This document shows, in pieces, positions 51,689-61,275 of a stretch of 64,000 nt of DNA; position 1 is the first letter of the stretch, and each line of letters opens with the position of its first letter. A program made the position numbers and the translations under genes. Source of the stretch: Paludisphaera borealis (lineage in GTDB: Bacteria; Planctomycetota; Planctomycetia; Isosphaerales; Isosphaeraceae); contig NZ_CP019082.1 of NCBI RefSeq assembly GCF_001956985.1, forward strand, positions 5,766,001 through 5,830,000. Reading direction: 5' to 3'. The notes below the pieces were generated by a model. The model did not search any database and was not told the origin of the DNA. It worked only from the letters and a program-made list of their open reading frames with translations.

Positions 51689-53104
51689 TCACTCGGCGTC
51701 GGGCTTCCGCGGCTGGTCCTCGCCCTGAGCCGCGACCTTGCGCGCGTCGGACGGGATCGCCGCCTGTTCGGCGGTGATCAGCGGGAGGTCGTCGGGAAGG
51801 GTCTTGAGGAGGACGTCCTTGTACTGGATGGCCATCGGCGGGCCGACGTGGACCTGCACGGCGAGCACCCCTTCGAGCTTGCGTCCCTTCTCGTCGAGGT
51901 CGATCAGGTCGACCGTCGGATGGCCGTCGATCCAGTGGCGGTGGTGGTTCCCTTCGACCAGGACGCGGAAGTCGTGCCACTCGCCGGGCTTGAATGTGCG
52001 GAGCGGAAAGGTTCCAACCGTCCAGGGCTGGCCTTGCGGGTCGATCACGACCTTCTCGCCGGTGTGGGACAGGATGCGGCGTCCTCTCTCCTCGTAGAGC
52101 ATGCCGTTATAGTCGGGGCGGTCGGCGACCACGTCGCACTGGTAGCCGATGACGACCGATTCGCCCAGGTCGGGCCGCTCGGTCCCACGGTATTGGAGAC
52201 CGCTGTTGCCGCCTGGCGAGACCTTCACCTTGACCCGCAGCTCGAAGTTCTTGACCGTGCCGTCCCTCCAGGTGATGAAGCGGTTGAACTTGAGCGTGCC
52301 GTCGGCCTTGCCCGTCAGGCAGCCGTTCTCGGCCGACCAGTACTTCGGACTTCCGTCCCAACCAGTCAGGTCGCGACCGTTGAAGATCGCCCGGAACCCC
52401 TCGGGACGGCCCTGATCGGCCGTCGCGCCGCCGGCTTTCAGTTCACGGATGCGGACGTTCCGCCAGCGCACCTGATACGGTCCCTGGTCCTTGGCGATGC
52501 CGTGGACCTGAAGCCCGACGAACCCGTGGGCGTCCGTGGCGTCGTGGAAGTCGGAGACCGCAGCGCCGTTGACCCACGAACGATAATGGTCGCCTTGCGC
52601 CACGATCCGGTACGTGTTCCAGCCGTCGTCATCGAAAGCGCCCTTCGCCGCGTCGGCGATCTCGCCGCTGATCCACCTTCCACGACGCCCTTCATCGTAG
52701 AACCGTCCCGCCGTTCCCGTCTCCTTGCGGGCGATTTCGCATTGCGGGCCGTAAACCACCCCCGCCCGGTCGCGGTTCTTAGGATCGGAATCGTCTTTTC
52801 CGTAGACGTGGCTGCGGACCTGAACCCCCGAGTTCAGCCGGGGATCGCATCGGACTTCCAGCTCGAGTTCGAAGTCCTTGAAGTCCCCTTTGCAGAGGAA
52901 GGTGTTGGGGCTTCCCTCGACCGTGTTCCCCACGATCTCCCCATTCTCGACCTGGTATCTGGCGAACCCACCGCGGACCGTCCACCCTTCCAGGCTCTTG
53001 CCGTCGAACAGGTTCACCCAGGGCTCGTCGGCCTGAGCCGGCCGTCCGGCCGAGGCGGCGAAAGCCATAACCAGCGATGCGACGAGGAGAGGTCGTTTCA
53101 CCAC
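51689..53104 (-). CDS. Exported protein with two DUF1080 domains
   Basis: 471-residue secreted protein. Signal peptide PLLVASLVMAFAASAGRPAQA, then two DUF1080 (3-keto-disaccharide hydrolase-like/LamG-type) domains: the first starts WVNLFDGKSLEGWTVRGG and the second FRAIFNGRDLTGWDG. Both contain HDFRV- and NSGVQ/NSGLQYRG-type strands characteristic of the family. DUF1080 proteins bind or hydrolyse polysaccharides and are highly amplified in planctomycetes. GTG 53104 is chosen with GGAG nine bases upstream. Convergent with the membrane glycosyltransferase, 8-base gap; its other end faces the hydrogenase operon across 210 bases. Confidence 0.85.
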   Translation of the reverse strand: MVKRPLLVASLVMAFAASAGRPAQADEPWVNLFDGKSLEGWTVRGGFARYQVENGEIVGNTVEGSPNTFLCKGDFKDFELELEVRCDPRLNSGVQVRSHVYGKDDSDPKNRDRAGVVYGPQCEIARKETGTAGRFYDEGRRGRWISGEIADAAKGAFDDDGWNTYRIVAQGDHYRSWVNGAAVSDFHDATDAHGFVGLQVHGIAKDQGPYQVRWRNVRIRELKAGGATADQGRPEGFRAIFNGRDLTGWDGSPKYWSAENGCLTGKADGTLKFNRFITWRDGTVKNFELRVKVKVSPGGNSGLQYRGTERPDLGESVVIGYQCDVVADRPDYNGMLYEERGRRILSHTGEKVVIDPQGQPWTVGTFPLRTFKPGEWHDFRVLVEGNHHRHWIDGHPTVDLIDLDEKGRKLEGVLAVQVHVGPPMAIQYKDVLLKTLPDDLPLITAEQAAIPSDARKVAAQGEDQPRKPDAE

Positions 53105-53314
53105 GGCGGGAGTCTCCGATACCGATTCTGAGGCGGGTCTCAAAACACGAATCGCCCTGATTATGCCCGTGCCTGAAGCCGTCGTCCACCAGTCACACCC
53201 GTGGAGAGCCGTTCATCGAATCGCGGAAAAGGGGCGCTCTTGGCATCGCGTGTGCCGGCATCAAGTGGTCGCGGACCTCTGGGATTGAAACACCCCTTGC
53301 GCTGGATCACTCTT

Positions 53315-55600
53315 ATGGAGCGACGGGCGATCGTGGTCACCGGAGTGGTTCAGGGCGTCGGTTTTCGGCCGTTCGTCTATCATCTCGCGGATCGTTTCCA
53401 GCTCCACGGCTCAGTCAAGAATCAGTCAGGCAGCGTGCTGATCGAGGTCGAGGGGGAGCCGTCTTCGCTGGAAGGCTTTCTGGCCGAGCTGGCCGACCGG
53501 CCGCCGCCGCTGGCTCAGATCGATCGGCTTTCGTGGGAGCCGCAAGCGCCGCGAGGCGAGAGTCGATTTCAGATCGAGTCGAGCGAGGCCGACGGGGCGA
53601 GCCCGGTTTTCATCTCGCCCGACGTGGCCACGTGTGCGGATTGCCTCGCGGAGGTGTTTGACACCGGCGACCGTCGGTTCGGTTATCCGTTTCTCAACTG
53701 CACCAATTGCGGCCCGCGACTGACGATCATCACCGGCGCGCCGTACGATCGGCGGCGGACGACGATGGCGACGTTCGCCATGTGCGCCGCCTGCCGCGCC
53801 GAGTACGACGACCCAGCCGATCGCCGGTTCCACGCTCAGCCGACCGCCTGCGCGGACTGCGGCCCGAGGCTCCGGTTGCTGGACGGAGCCGGCCTGCCGC
53901 TTCCAAGCCCTGACCCGATCGCGTTCTTCGCCGAGGCGCTCGAAAAGGGCGAGATCGGGGCGATGAAGGGGCTGGGGGGCTATCACCTGGCTTGCATGGC
54001 GCGCGATCGCGCGACCGTGGCCGAACTGCGAAGGCGGAAGCACCGCGACGAGAAGCCGTTCGCGGTGATGGTCGCCGATCTTGAGGCCGCCGAGCGTCTG
54101 GTCGAGATCGGGCCCGCCGAGCGTTCGCTGCTGCTCTCGGCCGCCCGGCCGATCGTCTTGCTGCGCGCGCTTCGGCCCGACGTCGTGGCGGAGGAGGTCG
54201 CGCCGGGCAATCCCTGGCTGGGGGTGATGCTGCCTTACACGCCGCTCCACCACCTCTTAATGCGGGCGGTCGAGGGCGTTCCGCTGGTGATGACCAGCGG
54301 CAACCGGTCCGATGAGCCGATCGTCCACCGCGAGAGCGATGCGGGAACGCTCGCCGGGATCGCCGATCTGTTCCTGGTCCACGATCGGCCGATCCACGTG
54401 CGATGCGACGACTCGGTCACGCGCGTGGTCGACGGCGTCGAACTCCCGGCGCGCCGGTCTCGGGGCTATGCGCCGTCGCCCATCGCCCTGCCTGTCGCCT
54501 GTCCGCGGCCGGTTCTGGCGGTCGGAGGGCAGCTCAAGGTCACGTTCGCCCTCGGCCGTGGTCGTCAGGCGTTCGTCAGCCATCATATGGGGGACCTCGA
54601 CCACTACAATGCGTTCCGGGCGTTCGAGAACGACGTCGAACTCTATCAACGCCTGTTCGCGATCCGGCCGGAACTACTCGTTCACGACCTCCACCCGGAC
54701 TATGTGACGACTCGGTATGCGCAAGACGGGGCGGCGAGGGAGGGAACGCAGCTTCTCGCCGTGCAGCATCATCATGCGCATGTCGCGAGCTGCATGGCCG
54801 AGAACGGTCTGGACGAGCCGGTCATCGGCGTTGCGTTCGACGGCTCGGGATTCGGCGAGGACGGAGCTATCTGGGGCGGTGAATTCCTCGTCGGCGACTA
54901 TCGAGGCGTTCGGCGAGCCGCCCATCTCCGCTACGTCCGCATGGCGGGGGGCGACCGCGCCGTCCGCGAGCCCTGGCGGTTGGCCCTGGCCCACCTCCGC
55001 GACGCCGGCGAAGAAATCAATGATATTAAGGCACATGCTTTGCATGCAGACGTTCGGGTTGTTTTGAGGATGCTTGAACGGAATATCAACGCTCCGTTCA
55101 CATCCAGCGTGGGTCGGCTTTTCGACGCGGTCGCCTCGCTCGCCGGGGTGCGGGACCGTGTGAGCTTCGAGGGGCAGGCCGCGATCGAGCTGGAGGCCCT
55201 GGCGACCGCGCAGCCCGAAGGGGCGGCGTATCCCCTGGACTTCGAGCCGAGCGGCGGAGGAGGCGGTATGGATGGGCCGATGATCATCGACACCAGGCCG
55301 ATGATCCGGGCTGTGGCGGACGACGTGGCGAGCCACGTCTCATCGAGCCTCATCGCCAGACGCTTTCACTCGACGATGGTCGATCTCATCGCCCTGACCT
55401 GCGGCCGGCTCCGGGATGCGACGCAAATCGAGACGGTCGTTCTCAGCGGCGGGGTGTTTTTGAACGCTCTGCTGACGCATGAAGTGTGCGCGCGGCTCGG
55501 CCGCGAGGAGTTTCGGGTCTATCGTCACCGCCTCGTCCCGCCGAACGACGGCGGATTGAGCCTCGGGCAACTGGCTGTCGCCGCGGCCCTCCTCTCTTGA
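53315..55600 (+). CDS. hypF: [NiFe] hydrogenase maturation carbamoyltransferase HypF
   Basis: 761-residue maturase that converts carbamoyl phosphate to the cyanide precursor on HypE. Domains in order: acylphosphatase (VQGVGFRPF, Arg18 catalytic, about 1-90); four zinc-type Cys pairs C107/C110, C129/C132, C157/C160 and C179/C182; a YrdC-like domain (about 200-390, GAMKGLGGYHLACMA, KHRDEKPFAVMV); and the Kae1-like transferase domain (HHHAHVASCMAENGLD, VAFDGSGFGEDGAIWGGEF). ATG 53315 starts the acylphosphatase part; the frame is open from 53201. First visible gene of the hydrogenase operon, 33 bases before hypC. Cytoplasmic. Confidence 0.96.
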   Translation: MERRAIVVTGVVQGVGFRPFVYHLADRFQLHGSVKNQSGSVLIEVEGEPSSLEGFLAELADRPPPLAQIDRLSWEPQAPRGESRFQIESSEADGASPVFISPDVATCADCLAEVFDTGDRRFGYPFLNCTNCGPRLTIITGAPYDRRRTTMATFAMCAACRAEYDDPADRRFHAQPTACADCGPRLRLLDGAGLPLPSPDPIAFFAEALEKGEIGAMKGLGGYHLACMARDRATVAELRRRKHRDEKPFAVMVADLEAAERLVEIGPAERSLLLSAARPIVLLRALRPDVVAEEVAPGNPWLGVMLPYTPLHHLLMRAVEGVPLVMTSGNRSDEPIVHRESDAGTLAGIADLFLVHDRPIHVRCDDSVTRVVDGVELPARRSRGYAPSPIALPVACPRPVLAVGGQLKVTFALGRGRQAFVSHHMGDLDHYNAFRAFENDVELYQRLFAIRPELLVHDLHPDYVTTRYAQDGAAREGTQLLAVQHHHAHVASCMAENGLDEPVIGVAFDGSGFGEDGAIWGGEFLVGDYRGVRRAAHLRYVRMAGGDRAVREPWRLALAHLRDAGEEINDIKAHALHADVRVVLRMLERNINAPFTSSVGRLFDAVASLAGVRDRVSFEGQAAIELEALATAQPEGAAYPLDFEPSGGGGGMDGPMIIDTRPMIRAVADDVASHVSSSLIARRFHSTMVDLIALTCGRLRDATQIETVVLSGGVFLNALLTHEVCARLGREEFRVYRHRLVPPNDGGLSLGQLAVAAALLS

Positions 55601-55633
55601 GTTCCACGAGTTCGGATCGGAAGGGAGTCGCTT

Positions 55634-55885
55634 ATGTGTTTAGGCATCCCCGGCCGCGTCGTCGAGACCTACCGCGAGGACGACGTCCTCATGGGCAAGG
55701 TCGATTTCGGCGGCGTCTCCAAGCGCGTCTGCCTTGAGCACGTCCCGGAGGCGGCGCGCGACGATTACGTCCTCGTCCACGTCGGCTTCGCGCTCTCGAT
55801 GATCGACGAGGTGGAGGCGAAGCGGGTTTTCGGGTTCCTGGAGCAGATGAGCCAGCTCGACGAGTTGGAGGTTCCGCCGCCATGA
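55634..55885 (+). CDS. hypC: Hydrogenase maturation chaperone HypC
   Basis: 83-residue HypC/HupF chaperone that carries the Fe(CN)2CO unit with HypD to the large subunit. The defining [12 protein letters not shown]-terminus has Cys2, the residue that links iron and the large subunit. The rest ([40 protein letters not shown]) matches the small OB-like domain. Ends overlapping the hypD ATG (ATGA). Small size is normal for the family. Together with hypD, hypE and hypF it makes the complete CN/CO ligand set; hypA and hypB are not seen in the window. Confidence 0.95.
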   Translation: MCLGIPGRVVETYREDDVLMGKVDFGGVSKRVCLEHVPEAARDDYVLVHVGFALSMIDEVEAKRVFGFLEQMSQLDELEVPPP

Positions 55886-57024
55886 AATACATCGACGAAT
55901 ACCGCGACGGCCAGGCCGCCCGCGCGCTCGCTGCTTCGATCACCCGCACCGTGACGCGGCCCTGGACGATCATGGAGGTCTGCGGGGGCCAGACGCATAG
56001 CATCGTTAAGTACGGTATCGACCGCCTGCTCCCACCGGAGATTGAGCTGGTGCACGGTCCGGGATGTCCGGTGTGCGTCACCTCGCTGGAGACCATCGAC
56101 CGGGCCAACGCCATCGCGTCGCGTCCCGACGTGATCTTCTGCTCGTTCGGCGACATGCTCCGCGTGCCGGGCTCGCGCGGCGATCTGCTGCAACTCAAGT
56201 CGCAAGGGAGCGACGTCCGCGTGGTCTACTCGCCCCTCGACGCCGTCGACCTCGCCGCGGCCCGGCCCGATCGCAAGGTGGTGTTCTTCGCGATCGGCTT
56301 CGAGACGACCGCCCCGCCCAACGCGATGGCCGTCTGGATGGCCAAGAAAAGGAAGCTGTCCAATTTCAGCGCGCTCGTCTCGCACGTCCTCGTCCCGCCG
56401 ATGATGAACGCGATGCTCGGCGCGCCCGACAATCTCGTCCAGGGCTTCCTCGGGCCGGGGCATGTCTGCACGGTGATGGGCGAGTCCGAATACAGGCCGA
56501 TCGTCGACCGATTCCACGTGCCCATCGTGATCACGGGCTTCGAGCCGATCGACCTTCTTGAAGGCGTCCTTCGGACCGTCGAGCAGCTCGAATCGGGCCG
56601 GGCGGATGTCGAGAATGCGTACGCCCGCGCCGTGCGGCCCGAAGGCAACCCGAGGTCGCGGCAACTGCTCAACGACGTCTTCGAGGTCTGTGACCGCAAG
56701 TGGCGAGGGGTCGGCATGATCCCTCAGAGCGGCTTCCGGTTGCGTCCCGAGTATCGCGATCACGACGCCGAGCAGATCTTCAAGGTCGACGACATCGAGA
56801 CCCACGAGTCATCGATCTGTATCAGCGGGCAGATCCTCAAGGGGCAGAAGAAGCCTCACCATTGCCCGGCCTTCGGCAAGCAATGCACCCCACAGACGCC
56901 GCTCGGGGCGACGATGGTCTCGTCCGAAGGGGCCTGCGCGGCCTATCACGCCTACGGCCGCCACCTGGAGGCCGTTGCGACTGTGGACGGGGCGCAAGCC
57001 CCGCTGATGTCGACCGCGACGTAA
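55882..57024 (+). CDS. hypD: Hydrogenase maturation scaffold HypD
   Basis: 380-residue iron-sulfur scaffold for assembly of the Fe(CN)2CO group. Conserved motifs: EVCGGQTHS (Cys34), GPGCPVCV (Cys62 and Cys65), MIPQSGFRL, and the C-terminal cluster region [45 protein letters not shown], giving four further cysteines. The catalytic Cys-rich set is intact. Translational overlap with hypC by four bases; hypE starts 21 bases after its stop. Confidence 0.95.
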   Translation: MKYIDEYRDGQAARALAASITRTVTRPWTIMEVCGGQTHSIVKYGIDRLLPPEIELVHGPGCPVCVTSLETIDRANAIASRPDVIFCSFGDMLRVPGSRGDLLQLKSQGSDVRVVYSPLDAVDLAAARPDRKVVFFAIGFETTAPPNAMAVWMAKKRKLSNFSALVSHVLVPPMMNAMLGAPDNLVQGFLGPGHVCTVMGESEYRPIVDRFHVPIVITGFEPIDLLEGVLRTVEQLESGRADVENAYARAVRPEGNPRSRQLLNDVFEVCDRKWRGVGMIPQSGFRLRPEYRDHDAEQIFKVDDIETHESSICISGQILKGQKKPHHCPAFGKQCTPQTPLGATMVSSEGACAAYHAYGRHLEAVATVDGAQAPLMSTAT

Positions 57025-57045
57025 CGAATTCTGGAGGTCGTCCCC

Positions 57046-58131
57046 ATGGCCGTCGACGATTCCCGGGCCGTCCTTCCACTTGGCGCGTGCCCCGTGCCGC
57101 AGTCGCGCTATGAGCACATCTTGCTGGGCCACGGCAGCGGCGGACAGTTGACGGCCGAGCTGATCGGGAAGCTGTTCGTGCCGGGGTTCGGCGGCGACGT
57201 GCTCGGGGCTCTTGAGGATGCCGCCACGCTCTCGCTGAGTTCCGGCAACGGAGTGCACGGGCCTCGGCTCGCCTTCACGACCGACTCGTTCGTCGTCCGG
57301 CCACTGTTCTTCCCCGGCGGCGACATCGGCCGGTTGGCGGTGCACGGCACGGTGAACGACCTGGCGGTGGCGGGAGCGCGGCCGTTGTTCCTGTCGTCCG
57401 CCTTCATTCTGGAGGAGGGCCTGCCGCTGGACGACCTGCGGCGGATCGTCGCATCGATGCGCGCCGCGTGCGCCGAGGCGGGCGTGACCCTGGTGACGGG
57501 CGACACTAAGGTCGTAGATCGGGGTAAGGGGGACGGCGTGTTCATCACGACGTCGGGCGTGGGCCTCGTCCCGGAAGGACGTTCACTGTCGATCCACTCG
57601 GCCCGGCCCGGCGATCGCATCCTGGTTTCCGGGACGCTCGGCGATCATGGAATCGCCGTCATGTCGGTGCGCGAGGGGCTGGAGTTCGAGACGGTCCTGG
57701 AAAGCGACACTGCGCCTCTGAACGGCCTGGCCCGGACGATCCTGGAGACATGTTCCGAGACCCGCTGCATGCGCGACCCGACGCGCGGCGGCCTCTCCAG
57801 CGCCGTCAACGAGCTGGCGTCGGCCTCGGGGGTTGGGGTGGAACTGGAGGAGACCGCGATCCCGCTCCGCGCCGAGGTCCGGGCGGCTTGCGAGATGCTC
57901 GGGCTTGATCCGCTCTACGTGGCGAACGAGGGGAAGCTGATCGCCGTGGTCCCCCCCGAGCACGCCGACCGCGTCCTGGGAGCGATGCGGTCGCATCCCC
58001 TGGGACGCGACTCGGCGCTGATCGGCGACGTCGTGGCTGAGCATCCCGGAATGGTCATCCTCCGATCGCGCGTCGGCGGCCGTCGCGTGGTCACGCTTCT
58101 GGCAGGCGAACAACTTCCGAGGATCTGTTGA
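57046..58131 (+). CDS. hypE: Hydrogenase maturation protein HypE
   Basis: 361-residue PurM-like ATP-dependent dehydratase that turns HypF-delivered carboxamide into cyanide. The glycine-rich N-terminus (LLGHGSGGQLTAEL) and GDTKVVDRGKGDGVFITTSG match the ATP-binding fold; the protein ends in Pro-Arg-Ile-Cys, the terminal Cys that carries the thiocyanate. Other signs: AVHGTVNDLAVAGARPLFLS and CMRDPTRGGLSSAVNELA. ATG 57046 with a GGAGG site about 10 bases upstream. 90 bases separate it from the hydrogenase small subunit gene; that gap shows no clear terminator. Confidence 0.95.
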   Translation: MAVDDSRAVLPLGACPVPQSRYEHILLGHGSGGQLTAELIGKLFVPGFGGDVLGALEDAATLSLSSGNGVHGPRLAFTTDSFVVRPLFFPGGDIGRLAVHGTVNDLAVAGARPLFLSSAFILEEGLPLDDLRRIVASMRAACAEAGVTLVTGDTKVVDRGKGDGVFITTSGVGLVPEGRSLSIHSARPGDRILVSGTLGDHGIAVMSVREGLEFETVLESDTAPLNGLARTILETCSETRCMRDPTRGGLSSAVNELASASGVGVELEETAIPLRAEVRAACEMLGLDPLYVANEGKLIAVVPPEHADRVLGAMRSHPLGRDSALIGDVVAEHPGMVILRSRVGGRRVVTLLAGEQLPRIC

Positions 58132-58220
58132 GGGCCTGCGCGATCGTTCTCGATCGGACCGAGAGGTAGACCAACGCTGCTGATGCCCACTAACCATTTT
58201 TTCGGAAAGGAAGGGCGATC

Positions 58221-59342
58221 GTGGCTGAATCGACACAAGCCCCTTATGGGAGGAAGACGCAGAAAGCGCCCGCCGTCAAGGAGATCCACATCCTCTGGAT
58301 GCCCGATGCGCTGGGCTGCGAGGGCGACACGGTCTCGACGACGGCCGCCACTCAGCCGAGCATCGAGGACATCCTGATGGGGGCCATTCCGGGCCTGCCG
58401 AAGGTCCATCTCCACAACCGGATTTTGGACTTCTCCCAGGGGGGCGAGGACTACCTGAAGGTCTGGTACGACGCGGCCGAGGGGCGGCTCGAAGCGCCCT
58501 TCGTGTTCATCGTCGAGGGCTCGATCCCCAACGAGAAGATCAAGTCCGAGGGCTACTGGGCCGCGATGGGCACGAACGCGAAGACCGGCCAGCCGATCAC
58601 CGTCACCGAGTGGATCGACCACCTGGCCCCGAGGGCCCTCGCGGTGGTCGCGGCCGGCACCTGCGCGGCATACGGGGGCATCCACGCCATGGCCGGCAAC
58701 CCGACCGGCTGCATGGGGCTGGCCGACTACCTCGGCTGGAGCTGGCGGTCCCATGCCGGCGTTCCGATCGTCAACGTCCCCGGGTGTCCGGTGCAACCCG
58801 ACAACATGACCGAGACGCTCCTTTACCTCCTCTACCAGGCGGCGGGCCTGGCGCCGATGATCCCGCTGGACAAGGAGCTGCGGCCGACCTGGCTGTTCGG
58901 CAAGACCGTCCACGAGGGCTGCGACCGCGGCAGTTATTACGAGCAGGCCGACTTCGCCCACGAGTACGGCTCGCCCAAATGCCTGGTGCGGCTCGGCTGC
59001 TGGGGGCCGGTCGTCAATTGCAACGTCACCAAACGCGGCTGGATGAACGGCCTCGGCGGCTGCCCGAACGTCGGCGGCATCTGCATCGGCTGCACGATGC
59101 CCGGCTTCCCCGACAAGTTCATGCCGTTCATGGACGAGCCGCCCGGCGGCGTCCTCTCGTCAAGCCTGATCGGGATGTACGGCAAGATCATCCGGAGGCT
59201 CCGCGCGATCACCAACACGACGCTCAACCACGAGCCGAAGTGGCGGCACGCCGGGCCCGATCTGACCACCGGCTACCACCCCACGTCCTACGACCACGAG
59301 CCCGTCGAGATCGAGAGAGGAGCGACCGCATGGCGACCGTGA
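58221..59342 (+). CDS. hhyS: Small subunit of actinobacterial-type (group 1h) [NiFe] hydrogenase
   Basis: 373-residue electron-transfer subunit with three Fe-S clusters. Proximal cluster candidates: C33, Asp36 (LGCEGD), C148 and C189. Distal cluster: H231, C234, C254, C260. A third cluster can draw on C267, C281, C288 and C291. The Asp replacing a usual Cys in the N-terminal motif is a known feature of this O2-tolerant class. No Tat signal is present, unlike group 1 periplasmic enzymes, in line with a cytoplasmic location. GTG start with a GGAAAGGAAGG-type ribosome site. Its 3' end overlaps the large subunit by 13 bases. Together they would oxidise trace H2. Confidence 0.93.
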   Translation: MAESTQAPYGRKTQKAPAVKEIHILWMPDALGCEGDTVSTTAATQPSIEDILMGAIPGLPKVHLHNRILDFSQGGEDYLKVWYDAAEGRLEAPFVFIVEGSIPNEKIKSEGYWAAMGTNAKTGQPITVTEWIDHLAPRALAVVAAGTCAAYGGIHAMAGNPTGCMGLADYLGWSWRSHAGVPIVNVPGCPVQPDNMTETLLYLLYQAAGLAPMIPLDKELRPTWLFGKTVHEGCDRGSYYEQADFAHEYGSPKCLVRLGCWGPVVNCNVTKRGWMNGLGGCPNVGGICIGCTMPGFPDKFMPFMDEPPGGVLSSSLIGMYGKIIRRLRAITNTTLNHEPKWRHAGPDLTTGYHPTSYDHEPVEIERGATAWRP

Positions 59343-61126
59343 CCCGACCCGTCCGCGAAACCCACGACGGCCCTCGCAACCTGGTCGAGATGTCGTGGGA
59401 CCCCATCACCCGGATCGTCGGCAGCCTGGGGATCTACACCAAGATCGACTTCGCCAACAAGCAGGTCGCCGAGTGCCACAGCACGTCGTCGATCTTCCGC
59501 GGCTACAGCGTCTTCATGAAGGGGAAGGACCCGCGCGACGCCCATTTCATCACCAGCCGGATCTGCGGGATCTGCGGCGACAACCACGCCACCTGCGCGT
59601 GTTACGCCCAGAACATGGCGTTCGGCGTCCGTCCGCCCGCCATCGCCGAATGGATCGTCAATCTTGGCGAGGCGGCGGAATATATGTTCGATCACTGCAT
59701 TTATCAGGACAACCTCGTCGGGGTGGACTACTGCGAGCAGATGGTCCGGGAGACCACGCCGAGCGTCTGGGCGAAGGCTCAGAAGAAGGCCGCGCCGCAC
59801 GCCGCCGACCACGGCTATCGGACGATCGCCGACATCATGACCGCGCTCAATCCGTTCACGGGGGACTTCTATCGCGAAGCCCTCCAGATGAGCCGGCTGA
59901 CGCGCGAGATGTTCTGCCTGATGGAGGGCCGGCACGTCCATCCGTCGACCCTGTATCCCGGCGGCGTCGGCACGGTGCCCACGCAACAGCTTTTCACCGA
60001 CTACCTCGTCCGGCTGATGAAGTACGTCGAGTTCATGAAGAAGGTCGTGCCGCTCCACAACGACCTGTTCGACTTCTTCTACGAGGCGCTTCCGGGCTAT
60101 GAGGAGGTGGGCCGTCGCCGCGTCTTGCTCGGCTGCTGGGGCTCGTGGAACGACCCGAAGGTCTGCGACTACGAGTACCGCCACATGAACGAGTGGGGCA
60201 AGGCGATGTACGTCACGCCCGGCGTCGTCGTCGACGGCAAGACGGTCACGAACAACCTCGTCGACATCAACCTCGGCATTCGCATCCTCCTCGGGTCGTC
60301 GTTTTACGACGACTGGGAGGGGGACGAGATGTTCGTCACGCACGACCCGCTCGGCAACCCCGTAGACCGCCGTCATCCGTGGAATCAGACGACCACGCCC
60401 CGGCCGCAGCGGCGCGATTTCGAGGGCAAGTACAGTTGGGTCATGTCGCCGCGCTGGAAGCACCCGGAGACCGGCGAGCACCTGGCGCTCGACACCGGCG
60501 GCGGCCCGATCGCCCGACTCTGGTCCACCGCGCTGGCGGGGACGGTCGACATCGGCTACATCAAGGCGACCGGGCACAGCGTCAAGATCTACCTGCCCAA
60601 GACCGCGATGAAGCCCGAGGTCGAGTTCGAGTGGAAGATCCCCAAGTGGAGCAACGCCATCGAGCGGAACCGGGCCCGCACGTACTTCCAGGCCTACGCC
60701 GCGGCCTGCGCCCTGCATTTCGCGGAGAAGGCGATGGAGGAGTTGCACGCCGGCCGGACCCGCACGTTCACCGACTTCACGGTGCCCGACGAGGCGATCG
60801 GCTGCGGCTTCCACGAGGCGGTGCGCGGCGTCCTGTCGCACCACGTCGTCATCCGGGACGGCAAAATCGCCAATTATCATCCCTATCCGCCGACCCCCTG
60901 GAACGCCAACCCGCGCGACGTCTACGGCACGCCCGGCCCGTACGAAGACGCGGTCCAGAACACGCCGATCTTCGAGGAGAACGGCCCCGACAAATTCAAG
61001 GGCGTCGACATCATGCGCGCCGTCCGCAGCTTCGACCCCTGCCTGCCGTGCGGCGTCCACATGTATACGGGCGAGGGCAAGCTGCTCGAAGTTCGGCACG
61101 TCCCGATGTTCGGCGCGCAGGGATGA
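59330..61126 (+). CDS. hhyL: Large subunit of actinobacterial-type (group 1h) [NiFe] hydrogenase
   Basis: 598-residue catalytic subunit carrying the NiFe centre. L1 motif RICGICGDNHATCA has C79 and C82; the L2 motif DPCLPCGVH has C571 and C574 with H577, followed by a 21-residue tail that would be cleaved by a specific endopeptidase after Ni insertion. No such protease gene is visible in the window. Other diagnostic sequences: ITRIVGSLGIYTKIDF at the N-terminus and GTVDIGYIKATGHSVKIYLPK. ATG 59330 has AGGAG upstream and overlaps hhyS. Length and motifs agree with the high-affinity group 1h/5 rather than membrane-bound group 1d. Confidence 0.93.
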   Translation: MATVTRPVRETHDGPRNLVEMSWDPITRIVGSLGIYTKIDFANKQVAECHSTSSIFRGYSVFMKGKDPRDAHFITSRICGICGDNHATCACYAQNMAFGVRPPAIAEWIVNLGEAAEYMFDHCIYQDNLVGVDYCEQMVRETTPSVWAKAQKKAAPHAADHGYRTIADIMTALNPFTGDFYREALQMSRLTREMFCLMEGRHVHPSTLYPGGVGTVPTQQLFTDYLVRLMKYVEFMKKVVPLHNDLFDFFYEALPGYEEVGRRRVLLGCWGSWNDPKVCDYEYRHMNEWGKAMYVTPGVVVDGKTVTNNLVDINLGIRILLGSSFYDDWEGDEMFVTHDPLGNPVDRRHPWNQTTTPRPQRRDFEGKYSWVMSPRWKHPETGEHLALDTGGGPIARLWSTALAGTVDIGYIKATGHSVKIYLPKTAMKPEVEFEWKIPKWSNAIERNRARTYFQAYAAACALHFAEKAMEELHAGRTRTFTDFTVPDEAIGCGFHEAVRGVLSHHVVIRDGKIANYHPYPPTPWNANPRDVYGTPGPYEDAVQNTPIFEENGPDKFKGVDIMRAVRSFDPCLPCGVHMYTGEGKLLEVRHVPMFGAQG

Positions 61127-61146
61127 GTAAGAGCCTGTCTCGTAAG

Positions 61147-61215
61147 GGGAGGGCGAGGCTCCCGCCGAGCCGGGCGTGGCGGTGAAAACCGGCTCGGCGG
61201 GAGCCTCGCCCTCCC
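61147..61215. repeat. Perfect 27-bp inverted repeat between hhyL and nifU-like gene
   Basis: Left arm 61147-61173 and right arm 61189-61215 are exact reverse complements with a 15-base loop; the arm core is AGGGCGAGGCTCCCGCCGAG. No T-run follows, so it is not a standard terminator. It sits inside the operon, 21 bases after the hhyL stop. It may be an attenuator/processing hairpin that sets hhyL-to-accessory ratios, or a mobile palindromic repeat. Confidence 0.8.
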
Positions 61216-61275
61216 GTAATACGCGTTTGTGGGCCAGACTCTAAGGCGGACGAACGCAAGAAACGGGAGACAGTG

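Noticed and set aside
59288-61099. Minus-strand frame of 603 aa opposite hhyL
   Set aside because: Shadow of the hydrogenase large subunit; no motifs.
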